Part shown: piece after piece, positions 1 through 8,678 of the stretch
Numbering within the stretch: position 1 is the first letter of the stretch
Layout of the letters: each line of letters starts with the position of its first letter
Source of the DNA: Gillisia sp. Hel_I_86
GTDB taxonomy: Bacteria; Bacteroidota; Bacteroidia; Flavobacteriales; Flavobacteriaceae
Direction: 5' to 3'
Assembly (NCBI RefSeq): GCF_007827275.1
Contig: NZ_VISE01000001.1
Location: forward strand, 2,852,001-2,916,000
Length of the DNA: 64,000 nucleotides
The notes under the pieces: model-generated
What the model saw: the letters and a program-made list of their open reading frames with translations, nothing else
Database searches by the model: none
What the model was told of the DNA's origin: nothing
Position numbers and translations under genes: made by a program

Positions 1-4
1 TTTT

Positions 5-41
5 AAACTGGTTGTTTTGAACTTTTCAAAACAACCAGTTT
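5..41. terminator. Perfect inverted repeat, probable bidirectional terminator
   Basis: Two perfectly complementary 16-base arms (5-20 and 26-41) flank a 5-base loop, and T-rich sequence follows on the + strand. It probably ends a gene lying left of the window. This rests on structure only. Confidence 0.6.
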
Positions 42-119
42 TTCTTTTATAAGATTCAAATCAACAAAGTTAGTTCGAACTAAAAAAATTTGGAAAACTA
101 TTGGTTTTTTTTTAATCCA

Positions 120-213
120 AAATGCTGTCATTCCGAACGAAGAATGAGGAGGAATCTCATTCTGTAGACATTTCTCGTCGCTCTTACTTCTTCCGATAGC
201 TATCGGAACTGTC
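120..213. repeat. Interspersed flavobacterial repeat with an 18-bp palindrome
   Basis: This is intergenic sequence of the 'TGTCATTCCGAACGAAG' type often scattered through Flavobacteriaceae genomes. It contains the perfect palindrome TTCCGATAGCTATCGGAA at 191-208. No convincing gene lies in 42-363. Confidence 0.5.
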
Positions 214-363
214 GCAAGGACAAACAATATTAAATCAATGATATTATTAGAAAAAGCAACCAATTTTATGTTCAACTAAGGAATTATGAATTTTTAAGAG
301 TATTAAAGTTAAGAGCTAGTTACTTTTATTGTTATATTACTTTTATAATCATCACATAATATC

Positions 364-984
364 TTGAACAATAAATTTTTCTTCACAAGATTACAATACG
401 AATCCGGAGACTGGGATGTAGACCAGCGTATGCCTTCTAATCTGCTAAATTCTTTGGTAGAATACACCACTTTGGAGGTAGATATTAAGGAAAATATTGT
501 TCCGCTTAGCAGTGACGAGATTTTTAAATGTCCTTTTTGTTATATCTCTGGTCATAAATTGGTGCAATTCACCAAAAAAGAGCGAGAGAATTTCGAAAAA
601 TACATCAGGAATGGAGGCTTCGTATTTGCAGACGATTGCAACCATGATATTGATGGCCTTTTTGCAAAATCCTTCGAACGCCAAATGGAAGATATCTTTG
701 GACCAAAAGAACTAAAAAAGATTCCGAACAATCACGAATTGTATAATATTTTTTTTGAATTTGAAGATGGCCCACCAACCACCTCGCAAGAGTTAAATGG
801 ATGGGGAGACGATCTGGTTCATGAATATTTGAAGGCCATAGAGATAAATGGAAGAATTGGAGTGCTTTATAGCAATAAGGATTATGGCTGCGAATGGGAT
901 TACGATTTTAGAAACAAACGTTGGTATAAAATAGATAACACTCGTTTTGGAGTGAACATAGTGATGTACGCACTTACATCCTAA
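364..984 (+). CDS. DUF4159 domain protein, first gene of a MoxR/BatA-like operon
   Basis: This 206-residue protein matches the DUF4159 family, which has a class-I glutamine-amidotransferase-like fold of unknown biochemical role. The start is a TTG; the N-terminus (NNKFFFTRLQYESGDWDVDQ) looks like that of flavobacterial homologues, and no in-frame ATG lies close by. There is no signal peptide or membrane segment, so it is probably cytoplasmic. It ends 10 bases before the MoxR gene and heads a same-strand run of six genes. DUF4159 proteins commonly accompany MoxR, DUF58 and BatA-like genes. The function is inferred only as part of that membrane-associated AAA+/VWA module. Confidence 0.85.
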   Translation: MNNKFFFTRLQYESGDWDVDQRMPSNLLNSLVEYTTLEVDIKENIVPLSSDEIFKCPFCYISGHKLVQFTKKERENFEKYIRNGGFVFADDCNHDIDGLFAKSFERQMEDIFGPKELKKIPNNHELYNIFFEFEDGPPTTSQELNGWGDDLVHEYLKAIEINGRIGVLYSNKDYGCEWDYDFRNKRWYKIDNTRFGVNIVMYALTS

Positions 985-994
985 AATAGTATTT

Positions 995-2008
995 ATGGAA
1001 AAAGATTTGGTAGAAATAGCGCAAGAAGTGAAAGATCTCGCTGGAAAACTGAAGGATTTAAAGTCAGAAATAGGAAAGGTAATTATTGGACAGGAAGAAA
1101 CTGTCGAACAATTGCTTATTACCTTTTTGGCAGGTGGTCATGCCCTTTTAGAAGGGGTTCCCGGATTGGCTAAAACCTTGATGATCCGTACGCTTGCACA
1201 GGCAGTAGCTCTTGATTTTAGAAGGATTCAATTTACTCCAGATTTGATGCCTTCAGATATTATAGGTACAGAGATCCTGGAAGAAGATCACAGCACAGGG
1301 AAGAAATTTTTCAAATTCAATAAAGGTCCTATTTTCGCCAATATCATCCTTGCAGATGAAATCAACAGAACCCCTCCCAAAACTCAGGCAGCTCTTTTAG
1401 AAGCCATGCAGGAGTTTGAAGTTACTTACTCAGGAAAGACCTACGAGCTGGATAGGCCATTTTTTATCCTGGCTACCCAAAACCCTATAGAACAATCGGG
1501 AACTTTCCCATTGCCGGAAGCACAACAAGATCGGTTTCTGTTTTATATAAAAATCGGATATCCAAACGAGGCAGAAGAGACTTCAATCCTAAAAAACACC
1601 ACGGGGACTAAAAAGGAAAAACTTAATAAAGTGATCACCGGGGAAGAGATCCAAAGATTGCAATATTTGGTACGGGAAGTGCCAATAAGCGATGATCTCA
1701 TTAATTTTGTAAGCCAAGTAACCAGGGCAACCCGACCGGAAACCACGGAGAATAGCTATGTAAAAGAATGGGTGAATTGGGGCGCAGGACCTAGAGCGGG
1801 TCAGGCTATGATCCTAACCGCTAAAGCGCGTGCACTTATAAACGGAAGATTGTCGGTTACTTTAGAAGATCTTAAACACGTGGCTTTGCCGGTTCTAAGG
1901 CATCGAATTATTGTAAATTTTAGGGCAGAGGCGGAAGGAATTACGGCCGATGAGGTTACCCGAGAATTGCTAAAAACCGCTAGCACACATTTAAAGTCCA
2001 AGAAATAA
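995..2008 (+). CDS. MoxR-family AAA+ ATPase
   Basis: This 337-residue AAA+ ATPase of the MoxR/RavA clade has a Walker A (GVPGLAKT, residues 54-61), a Walker B (IILADEIN, 117-124) and a sensor-1 segment (ATQNP). Family members act as chaperones that mature or assemble protein complexes together with VWA-domain partners. Here the partners would be the next genes, DUF58 and BatA-like. Its TAA stop abuts the GTG start of the DUF58 gene with no gap, which points to translational coupling. The substrate complex cannot be named from sequence. Confidence 0.95.
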   Translation: MEKDLVEIAQEVKDLAGKLKDLKSEIGKVIIGQEETVEQLLITFLAGGHALLEGVPGLAKTLMIRTLAQAVALDFRRIQFTPDLMPSDIIGTEILEEDHSTGKKFFKFNKGPIFANIILADEINRTPPKTQAALLEAMQEFEVTYSGKTYELDRPFFILATQNPIEQSGTFPLPEAQQDRFLFYIKIGYPNEAEETSILKNTTGTKKEKLNKVITGEEIQRLQYLVREVPISDDLINFVSQVTRATRPETTENSYVKEWVNWGAGPRAGQAMILTAKARALINGRLSVTLEDLKHVALPVLRHRIIVNFRAEAEGITADEVTRELLKTASTHLKSKK

Positions 2009-2905
2009 GTGAAACAGGATTATCACCAGTTACTAAAACCTGAGATCATCAATTCTATTTCGGGATTGGCGCTGATAGCACGGGTAATAGTAGATGGATA
2101 TCTCTCCGGTTTAAATCATAGTAGGCGCGTAGGTCCCGGAATGGAATTTAGTCAATATAGAAGTTATGAGCCGGGCGACGACTTGCGGTTGCTGGACTGG
2201 AAGATGCTCGCGAGATCTGGGCGTTATTATATCAAGCAATCTGAGATAGAGACCAATATTTCGGTAAAATTCATTTTGGATGCCAGCAAATCGATGCTGC
2301 ATACAGAAAACGGGCTTTCTAAAATGGACCATGTACGGGTACTGGTTGCTTCCTTGGCCTTTCTCTCCCAAAACCAAGGGGATGCAGTTGGTTTGTTTAC
2401 CTTGAACAATAAAACCCTCCAAAGCCTCTATCCTAAAATTCAGAAACAACATTTTAATAGGATCCTTTTAGAACTCATCAACATCAAAAATGAAGGGCAT
2501 TGGCCAGAGGATCAAATGGCGCTGAACAAATTGCATGATAGAAGCCATAAAGAACTGATTTTTTTTATAACAGATCTTTATGAAAATAACAAGGAACTCA
2601 CCAATTTTATAAAACAGTTAAAAACTTCGAGAAATGAGGTGGTCGTGATGCATATCATGGGAAAGCGTGAATTGAATTTCGACTACCAAGGCACGATAAC
2701 TTTTGAAGATCTGGAAACCGGGGCACGATTGAAGGTGGATGCCAAAGAAGCAAAAAAACACTATTTGCTATCCCTGGAGGCCATGATGAAAACTACCAAA
2801 GACAGTTTGTTGGCAAATGGAATAGGTTATCATCTCTTCAATTTGGAGGATCCCATAGGAGAAGCTTTGCAATCCTTTCTAAAAATTAGAAATAGGCTTA
2901 TCTAA
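2009..2905 (+). CDS. DUF58 domain protein (VWA-like)
   Basis: This 298-residue cytoplasmic protein carries the DUF58 signature (SRRVGPGMEFSQYRSYEPGD, about residues 38-57, then LLDWK) followed by a VWA-like fold with an intact metal-site motif DASKS (D91, S93, S95). It starts with GTG immediately after the MoxR stop. DUF58 proteins are standard partners of MoxR ATPases, and the metal site suggests it grips a protein ligand. The BatA-like gene follows after one base, so the genes are almost certainly co-transcribed. Confidence 0.92.
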   Translation: MKQDYHQLLKPEIINSISGLALIARVIVDGYLSGLNHSRRVGPGMEFSQYRSYEPGDDLRLLDWKMLARSGRYYIKQSEIETNISVKFILDASKSMLHTENGLSKMDHVRVLVASLAFLSQNQGDAVGLFTLNNKTLQSLYPKIQKQHFNRILLELINIKNEGHWPEDQMALNKLHDRSHKELIFFITDLYENNKELTNFIKQLKTSRNEVVVMHIMGKRELNFDYQGTITFEDLETGARLKVDAKEAKKHYLLSLEAMMKTTKDSLLANGIGYHLFNLEDPIGEALQSFLKIRNRLI

Positions 2906-2906
2906 C

Positions 2907-4205
2907 ATGATTTTTCTAAATCCTACATATCTCTGGGCATTGTTGGGACTGGTTGTTCCGGTGGTGATTCATCTATGGAGCAATAAGGAAGGAAGAACAA
3001 TCAAGCTTGGAACTGTCCAGTTTTTAGAAACTTCAGATGTTAAGCAAACCAACTCCATAAAGCTAAATGAGTTCTTGTTATTGCTATTAAGGATGCTAAT
3101 AATAGCTTTTTTGGTCTTTATTTTGGCAGAACCACAGATTAAAAGAGTGCAAGCAAATGCTGAAATCACCTATTTAATTGAACCCTCTTTGTTGAAAAAT
3201 AGAAGCTATAGTACAATGATTGATAGCTTACCGCAAAACTCTTCGATTCGCCTATTACAACCTGGTTTCCCCGATATAAATACGTATAGCGAAGTAGAAA
3301 TAAAGAATCCAATTCCCAACTACTGGCAACTCGCAAAGGAAATGGAGGATTTGCCAACCGATAGTATTGTGGTCTTTACAAATGGGTACTTACAAGGTGT
3401 TAAGGGGAAACGACCCAAATTAAATAAGGATATAGCCTGGATCGTTCTAGATGCAGAAGCTCAAGTAAATGAGGCCTTGGAAGTTGTACAAAAGAGCGAT
3501 GAGGTTGAAGTGCTGGAATTGCGCAGTGATCAACAAAAATTAAGTTTTAAGAAAGAAAAGTTTCCTTTAAACAGCGAGTCACTTCAGTTTAATAAAAGCA
3601 AAGATAGCTTAGGTTTTCTTTCGAATGAAAAACAAGAATGGTTTCCTCTAAAAACGCAGGATTCCATAGCTATTTTAATTCATTATGAAGAGGAACTGGA
3701 AACAACAAAGGTTTTATTGAAATCTTCATTTAATGCCATTTCCAACTATTTAGAAAGGCCTATTGAGGTTGTTGATGTTCAAGATACCACAGGAATAAAA
3801 TGGGATTCCTATAATTTTCTTGTTTGGCTAAAGGAAAATCCCAGTTTCAAAACGTCTCAACGCGCCTTGATTTACGTTCCCGACAGTCTCTCAACTTCCT
3901 TAATTGAACCTAGTGCCAAAAAACACATTTTTCATCTTACTAAAACTTTAACTACAGAAAATGTTCTTGCTGAAAATTTACCAGAACAATTGCTGAAACT
4001 ATTGGATGTAAATAGAGAACTGGACAGTAAGATTGCATCTTTAGATAGACGAACAATGGATGTTAATGAACTTTCTACTGGGACCACCGAAACAATTTCA
4101 GAAAAGTCTGCACAAAGGTTACTGAGCTTTTCAAAATGGCTTTGGCTCTCGCTATTTTTCTTGATGATTACAGAACGGATTTTTTCCAGATACAGAAAAC
4201 AATGA
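2907..4205 (+). CDS. BatA-like membrane protein (TIGR02226-type N-terminus)
   Basis: The 432-residue protein begins with the typical BatA N-terminal membrane domain: a hydrophobic segment near residues 8-25, the strongly charged stretch after it, and a second hydrophobic segment near 58-76. A long periplasmic-type region with no recognisable VWA metal motif follows, then a C-terminal membrane helix near 408-424. The lack of a VWA motif separates it from classical BatA/BatB. Its TGA overlaps the ATG of the next gene (ATGA). Confidence 0.85.
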   Translation: MIFLNPTYLWALLGLVVPVVIHLWSNKEGRTIKLGTVQFLETSDVKQTNSIKLNEFLLLLLRMLIIAFLVFILAEPQIKRVQANAEITYLIEPSLLKNRSYSTMIDSLPQNSSIRLLQPGFPDINTYSEVEIKNPIPNYWQLAKEMEDLPTDSIVVFTNGYLQGVKGKRPKLNKDIAWIVLDAEAQVNEALEVVQKSDEVEVLELRSDQQKLSFKKEKFPLNSESLQFNKSKDSLGFLSNEKQEWFPLKTQDSIAILIHYEEELETTKVLLKSSFNAISNYLERPIEVVDVQDTTGIKWDSYNFLVWLKENPSFKTSQRALIYVPDSLSTSLIEPSAKKHIFHLTKTLTTENVLAENLPEQLLKLLDVNRELDSKIASLDRRTMDVNELSTGTTETISEKSAQRLLSFSKWLWLSLFFLMITERIFSRYRKQ

Positions 4206-6400
4206 TAAACACTGGAAAAAAAATATTGATCAAATTCAAAAAGCGATGGCAATTACTGCTTTGGGCGGAGATTTTTCTATATGCTTCTGGGGCTTCAGTA
4301 TTACTTTACTTTTTAATTGAAAACTACCTAGGTAGCATTCTGATCTTTTTTCTTGTTTTTTCAATCCTATCATTTCTGAAGAAACCTTGGCAACTTAGCT
4401 TAGAAAAAGTAAGCGGATATATAGATCATCAACTGGAATCTGCCGAATATAGCTCGGGATTGCTTTTACTTTCTCCTGAAGGATTATCTGGCTTGGCGAA
4501 GCTTCAGCAACAAAAAGTAGCAAGAGAATTAGAAGAAAAGATAAAAACAGTAAAAACTCCCAATCAATTGATACAGGCAAGTAGTATTGCTTTTGGATTG
4601 ATTGCGCTGGGATTCGTTGTATCCTATTTTAATTTTCTTCCCATTGATAACAACACTTTAAAACCTTCAGAAGAAACGGAAATCGTATTTAAAAAGATGG
4701 ATTCTACTTCTGAACAAACTCAAGTCCCAAGGATCAAAAAACAGTTGGTACGCATCAATTATCCTGCTTATACTGGAATCCCTTCAGTAACCACTTCAAA
4801 AATGGATATTAAAGTTTTGGAAGGCTCTGTGCTTACCTGGGAACTATCATTTGATGCCGCTATCAAAAAACCGGTTATAGAATTAATGGGGGAGCTTTAT
4901 CCGATGAACTCAAAGGAAACTGCATATACGTATTCCTTAAAACTGAATGCTGCTGGATTTTATAATTTTAGGTTTGAAGATACTTTAGGCGCATCGTATG
5001 TTTCTAAATTATATGCCATTGAAATGATTAAGGATGAAGAACCAGTGGTGGAAATCCAAGGGATAGATCAATTCACGACTTTTGAATTTCGGGACAGTAA
5101 AAAACTCGCATTCAATACCCTGATCACGGACGATTTAGGGGTTGGGGAGGCATTTATTATTGCCACGGTAAGTAAGGGAAGCGGGGAGTCGGTAAAGTTC
5201 AGGGAACAAAAAATGGAATTTGACGGAGGCTTTAAAAGAGGGAGCCGAAAACTGTATCTCTCAAAAAGCATAGACCTCGATGAACTAAAAATGGAAGCCG
5301 GGGATGAACTGTATTTTTATGTAGAGGCAAGCGATCTAAAACAGCCGGAACCCAATAGGAGCAGGAGCGAAACCTATTTTGCGGTGATCAAAGATACCAC
5401 AACCCATGATTTTGCGGTGGAAGGCACTTTGGGAGCCGACTTGATGCCGGATTATTTTAGAAGTCAGCGGCAACTTATAATAGATACCGAAAAATTGATC
5501 AAACAACGCAGATCCTTATCTAAAAAGGAATTCAACTTTAAGAGCAACGAACTGGGATTCGATCAAAAAGCACTTAGATTGAAATATGGCCAGTTCATGG
5601 GAGATGAAACCGAAGGTGATGCAATGATTGAGCATGAAGAAACCACCGAACATAACGAAGAAGAGGATCCTTTGGCAGCATATACCCATGACCATGATGG
5701 CGATAACGAGCATAATCTTGTTGAAGAGAAGGAAGAAGAGTCCAAAACGCCTTTAGAGGAGTATTTGCATAATCACGATGATCTAGAGGAAGCTACACTT
5801 TTCAGTAATTCCTTAAAAAGTATGTTACGGCTGGCGATGACAGAGATGTGGGACGCAGAACTTCATTTGAGAATGTACAAACCGGAAAATTCCTTGCCTT
5901 TTCAGAATAGGGCTTTGAAACTGATCCAGGAAATTAAGAACAGTGCCCGGATTTACGTTCATAGGATAGGTTTTGATCCACCGCCCATCAAGGAAGAAAA
6001 ACGACTTACAGGAAAATTGGAAGAGGTTTCAAGTTTTAGAAAAAGTGAGGAAATTGGAAAATCGAAAAGTTTTCCCTTTATAAAAAAAAGTATCCAAAGA
6101 TTGGAAGAATTGATCTCCAATAAAAGTAAGATTACTACCGAAGATCGTCAACTCTTTAAACAAGCCGGAACCGAATTGGCGGTTAAAGCCATTGCAGAGC
6201 CGGGGAACTATCTAAAAACGCTTCAACAATTAAAATGGTTGGCTGAGGATTTCAAGGAAAGAAGATCAATTTTAGGAGAGGTTCAAAAAGGCCTTTTATC
6301 GGCATTGCCTAAGCCAACCCCCGATCCTGCAAAGAAAAAGGGGTTCGAAAGTGAGATCAATAATTTATTTTTAAAAGAACTGGAGCTGAATGATAGATAA
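4202..6400 (+). CDS. Large DUF4175-like membrane protein
   Basis: I place the start at the ATG at 4202, which overlaps the previous stop by 4 bases and gives 732 residues. An open frame extends back to 4136, but that would overlap the previous gene by 70 bases. Two N-terminal hydrophobic regions (about residues 20-65 and 130-150) are followed by a long beta-rich, probably periplasmic part. The central linker (5610-5800) is rich in Asp, Glu and His and holds two copies of an H-x-H-D unit (THDHDG and LHNHDD), which could bind divalent metal. The C-terminus is charged and helical. The function is unknown; the gene is an obligate part of this operon by coupling. Confidence 0.8.
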   Translation: MINTGKKILIKFKKRWQLLLWAEIFLYASGASVLLYFLIENYLGSILIFFLVFSILSFLKKPWQLSLEKVSGYIDHQLESAEYSSGLLLLSPEGLSGLAKLQQQKVARELEEKIKTVKTPNQLIQASSIAFGLIALGFVVSYFNFLPIDNNTLKPSEETEIVFKKMDSTSEQTQVPRIKKQLVRINYPAYTGIPSVTTSKMDIKVLEGSVLTWELSFDAAIKKPVIELMGELYPMNSKETAYTYSLKLNAAGFYNFRFEDTLGASYVSKLYAIEMIKDEEPVVEIQGIDQFTTFEFRDSKKLAFNTLITDDLGVGEAFIIATVSKGSGESVKFREQKMEFDGGFKRGSRKLYLSKSIDLDELKMEAGDELYFYVEASDLKQPEPNRSRSETYFAVIKDTTTHDFAVEGTLGADLMPDYFRSQRQLIIDTEKLIKQRRSLSKKEFNFKSNELGFDQKALRLKYGQFMGDETEGDAMIEHEETTEHNEEEDPLAAYTHDHDGDNEHNLVEEKEEESKTPLEEYLHNHDDLEEATLFSNSLKSMLRLAMTEMWDAELHLRMYKPENSLPFQNRALKLIQEIKNSARIYVHRIGFDPPPIKEEKRLTGKLEEVSSFRKSEEIGKSKSFPFIKKSIQRLEELISNKSKITTEDRQLFKQAGTELAVKAIAEPGNYLKTLQQLKWLAEDFKERRSILGEVQKGLLSALPKPTPDPAKKKGFESEINNLFLKELELNDR

Positions 6401-8138
6401 ATTCACTTTTTTAAATAACTCTTGGAGCTGGCCCATACTTTTGGGAGCAGTTGTCCTATTGGTAGTATTTGTTTGGAAAGAAAGCCCTCAAAAGTTCACT
6501 TTTCGATTCTATATTAAAATTTTCGTGGCTCTTTTAGCTGTTTTTTCGTTGGCCATGATTGCATTACAGCCAGCAGTTATAAACACTGGGCATTCTGGTG
6601 GCCTTATCATATTAACGGAAGGTTTCAGGAAAACTTCTTTGGACAGCCTTAAAAAAGAAAACAAAAACATCAAGGTTTTAAAGGATGCTCCGGATATTCC
6701 AATCATTAAAGAATTGGTTGGTATAGATTCGGTCTACATTTTGGGACATGGAATAAAGCCATATGATCTTTGGCAACTAGAGGGGAAAGCCACTAAGTAT
6801 GTGGAAGGCATCCCACTAACCGGAATTACAAAATTCAACTATCATCAAGCACATTCTGTAGGCGATAAGTTGGTTATAAAAGGCCTTTATAAATCTCCTG
6901 ATCAAAACATCCAACTTGTCCTAGAAGGTCCAGGCGGACAGAACTTGGATTCACTTCACTTGAAAAACAATCCTGAACAAGCTTTTACTTTGGAAACAGA
7001 ACTCAAGGCTGCTGGGAAATTTATTTATACCCTAGTTGAAAAAGATTCTGTGGGCACGATAAAATCATCAAACCCAATCCCAATAAAAGTAAATGAAAAA
7101 GAGGCTTTAAAGGTGTTGATGATCAATGGGTTTCCGACATTTGAAACCAAGTATTTAAAAAATTTTTTGGCGGAAATGGATCATGAAGTAATCGTTAGAA
7201 GCCAGGTTACCAAGGGAAGGTTTAAATATGAACATTTTAATACAGGAACATCAAGTATAGGAAATATTTCAGAAAAACTCCTCGAAAGCTATGACCTTTT
7301 AATAATGGATTTTAATTCTTTTAGAGCCCTTTCACCTTCAGAAAAAAAATCCTTGGAAAGATCCATCAGGGAAAACGGCTTGGGAGTTTTTATTCAACCT
7401 GATGCTGCTTTATTTAGATCCAATTCGGGATTGGTATCGTTTGATGTTACCCAAGAAAATAGTGAGACAGCCACAGTTCAGGAAAATGTGAACCTTACAA
7501 AGTATCCATTTTCTTTTCAGAAAAGTTTATCGCTTCAACCCATTGAAAACTCAGGAGGAAAAATCCTTTCCGCTTATAAGAGAATAGGGCAGGGCAAACT
7601 TGGTAGCAGTGTTTTGGAAAATACCTACGAATTGCTTTTAGATGGACATAGCCTTGTATATCAGCGGTTATGGACAAAGCACATCAATACGCTTAGCAAA
7701 AGGACAATCCCCTTAGCTGAGTGGTCTTCAGATTCAAAAACGGGAATTCCCGATGAACCTTTTCAGTTTTCTATCCGCACATTGGAACCGGAGCCAAGGG
7801 TTCTTAATAATGAAGGTGCAGTGATCCCTTTGGCCCAAGATATTGATATTCCAAGTTTATGGACGGGTACTACATATCCCAAAATCACGGGATGGCAGCA
7901 ACTAAAAATGCAACAGGATACAGCACAGGTTTTCGATTATTATGTGGCCCCTGTGCAGGAGTGGAAGATCTTGAGGGCGAATGAGGCTATTCAAGCAAAT
8001 AAGCGATATGCTGGCAAAAGTGACTCCCCCGAATCTAAAATTCTAGACCCCAATCCTATAAACCCAATTTACTTTTACCTGCTTTTCTTATTTAGTATGG
8101 GTTATTTATGGTTAGTACCAAAAATGGGAAGTCAGTAA
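6390..8138 (+). CDS. Membrane-anchored protein with a glutamine-amidotransferase-like core, last gene of the MoxR operon
   Basis: This 582-residue protein overlaps the previous gene by 11 bases. Two N-terminal membrane helices (about residues 12-29 and 41-62) and one near the C-terminus (about 553-575) frame a periplasmic-type region. Around residues 235-310 a segment beginning KVLMINGFPTFETKYL, with a later YDLLIMDFNSF, has the look of the class-I glutamine-amidotransferase-like domains found in BatA-operon proteins. No catalytic cysteine triad is obvious, so it is probably structural. No function can be assigned beyond the complex. Confidence 0.8.
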   Translation: MIDKFTFLNNSWSWPILLGAVVLLVVFVWKESPQKFTFRFYIKIFVALLAVFSLAMIALQPAVINTGHSGGLIILTEGFRKTSLDSLKKENKNIKVLKDAPDIPIIKELVGIDSVYILGHGIKPYDLWQLEGKATKYVEGIPLTGITKFNYHQAHSVGDKLVIKGLYKSPDQNIQLVLEGPGGQNLDSLHLKNNPEQAFTLETELKAAGKFIYTLVEKDSVGTIKSSNPIPIKVNEKEALKVLMINGFPTFETKYLKNFLAEMDHEVIVRSQVTKGRFKYEHFNTGTSSIGNISEKLLESYDLLIMDFNSFRALSPSEKKSLERSIRENGLGVFIQPDAALFRSNSGLVSFDVTQENSETATVQENVNLTKYPFSFQKSLSLQPIENSGGKILSAYKRIGQGKLGSSVLENTYELLLDGHSLVYQRLWTKHINTLSKRTIPLAEWSSDSKTGIPDEPFQFSIRTLEPEPRVLNNEGAVIPLAQDIDIPSLWTGTTYPKITGWQQLKMQQDTAQVFDYYVAPVQEWKILRANEAIQANKRYAGKSDSPESKILDPNPINPIYFYLLFLFSMGYLWLVPKMGSQ

Positions 8139-8252
8139 TAATTTATGATTTTGAGTGGCAAGACTAACAAAGTTTGTGCTATTTTCGTTTCCTTAAATTT
8201 TTCTTGGACTGTTTTCAAGAAGTTTCTGAATTTAACACCCTAAAATATTATT

Positions 8253-8474
8253 ATGGCCAAAACAACACTAAAAGTAAACAATAACGGATCCCTTAAAGTA
8301 TCTGGAGATTTTGAGATCGTGGATAAAGAAGGAAATGTATACGATCTGGCAGGAAGGGATGTGATTTCCCTTTGTAGGTGCGGATTATCCCAGAACAAGC
8401 CTTTTTGCGATGGTTCGCACAGAAACCATTTCGAGCATGACGCAGTAGCTTTTGCCTTGCCTCCAAAAAAATAA
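8253..8474 (+). CDS. CDGSH iron-sulfur domain protein
   Basis: This 73-residue protein carries one complete zf-CDGSH motif (CRCGLSQNKPFCDGSH) with ligands C41, C43, C52 and H56. The family (mitoNEET type) binds a redox-active [2Fe-2S] cluster through three Cys and one His. It has no signal peptide or membrane helix, so it is cytoplasmic. It stands alone downstream of a 114-base gap. Its electron partner cannot be told from context. Confidence 0.93.
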   Translation: MAKTTLKVNNNGSLKVSGDFEIVDKEGNVYDLAGRDVISLCRCGLSQNKPFCDGSHRNHFEHDAVAFALPPKK

Positions 8475-8678
8475 ATGGGTGAGCTTTAAAAGTTGCTTGT
8501 TCCTTGTAATTTCAAGCACAGCGGGATATCTCGAACCCGATTTATATTCCTATAACAATCGGAATTGGTTCAGGATATGGCACGAAGAGTATTTGGGCAT
8601 TAGTGCAATAAAACCCTGAAATAAATTACCATTGACGTATTTTTATTTATTTGTGAATCCAAGACCCTGAAACCAGTT
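8475..8678. other. Non-coding stretch leading into the repeat array
   Basis: No gene is visible. The stretch holds degenerate pieces of the same interspersed repeat (an 'accctgaaaccagttcaggg' inverted-repeat fragment near 8664-8683) and merges into the tandem array that follows. Confidence 0.5.

Noticed and set aside
3-275. A 90-codon - strand frame at the window start
   Set aside because: It overlaps the interspersed repeat at 120-213 and its peptide follows the repeat, not a protein family.
4136-4201. Upstream extension of the DUF4175-like gene start
   Set aside because: It would overlap the previous gene by 70 bases; the ATG at 4202 forms a standard ATGA overlap.
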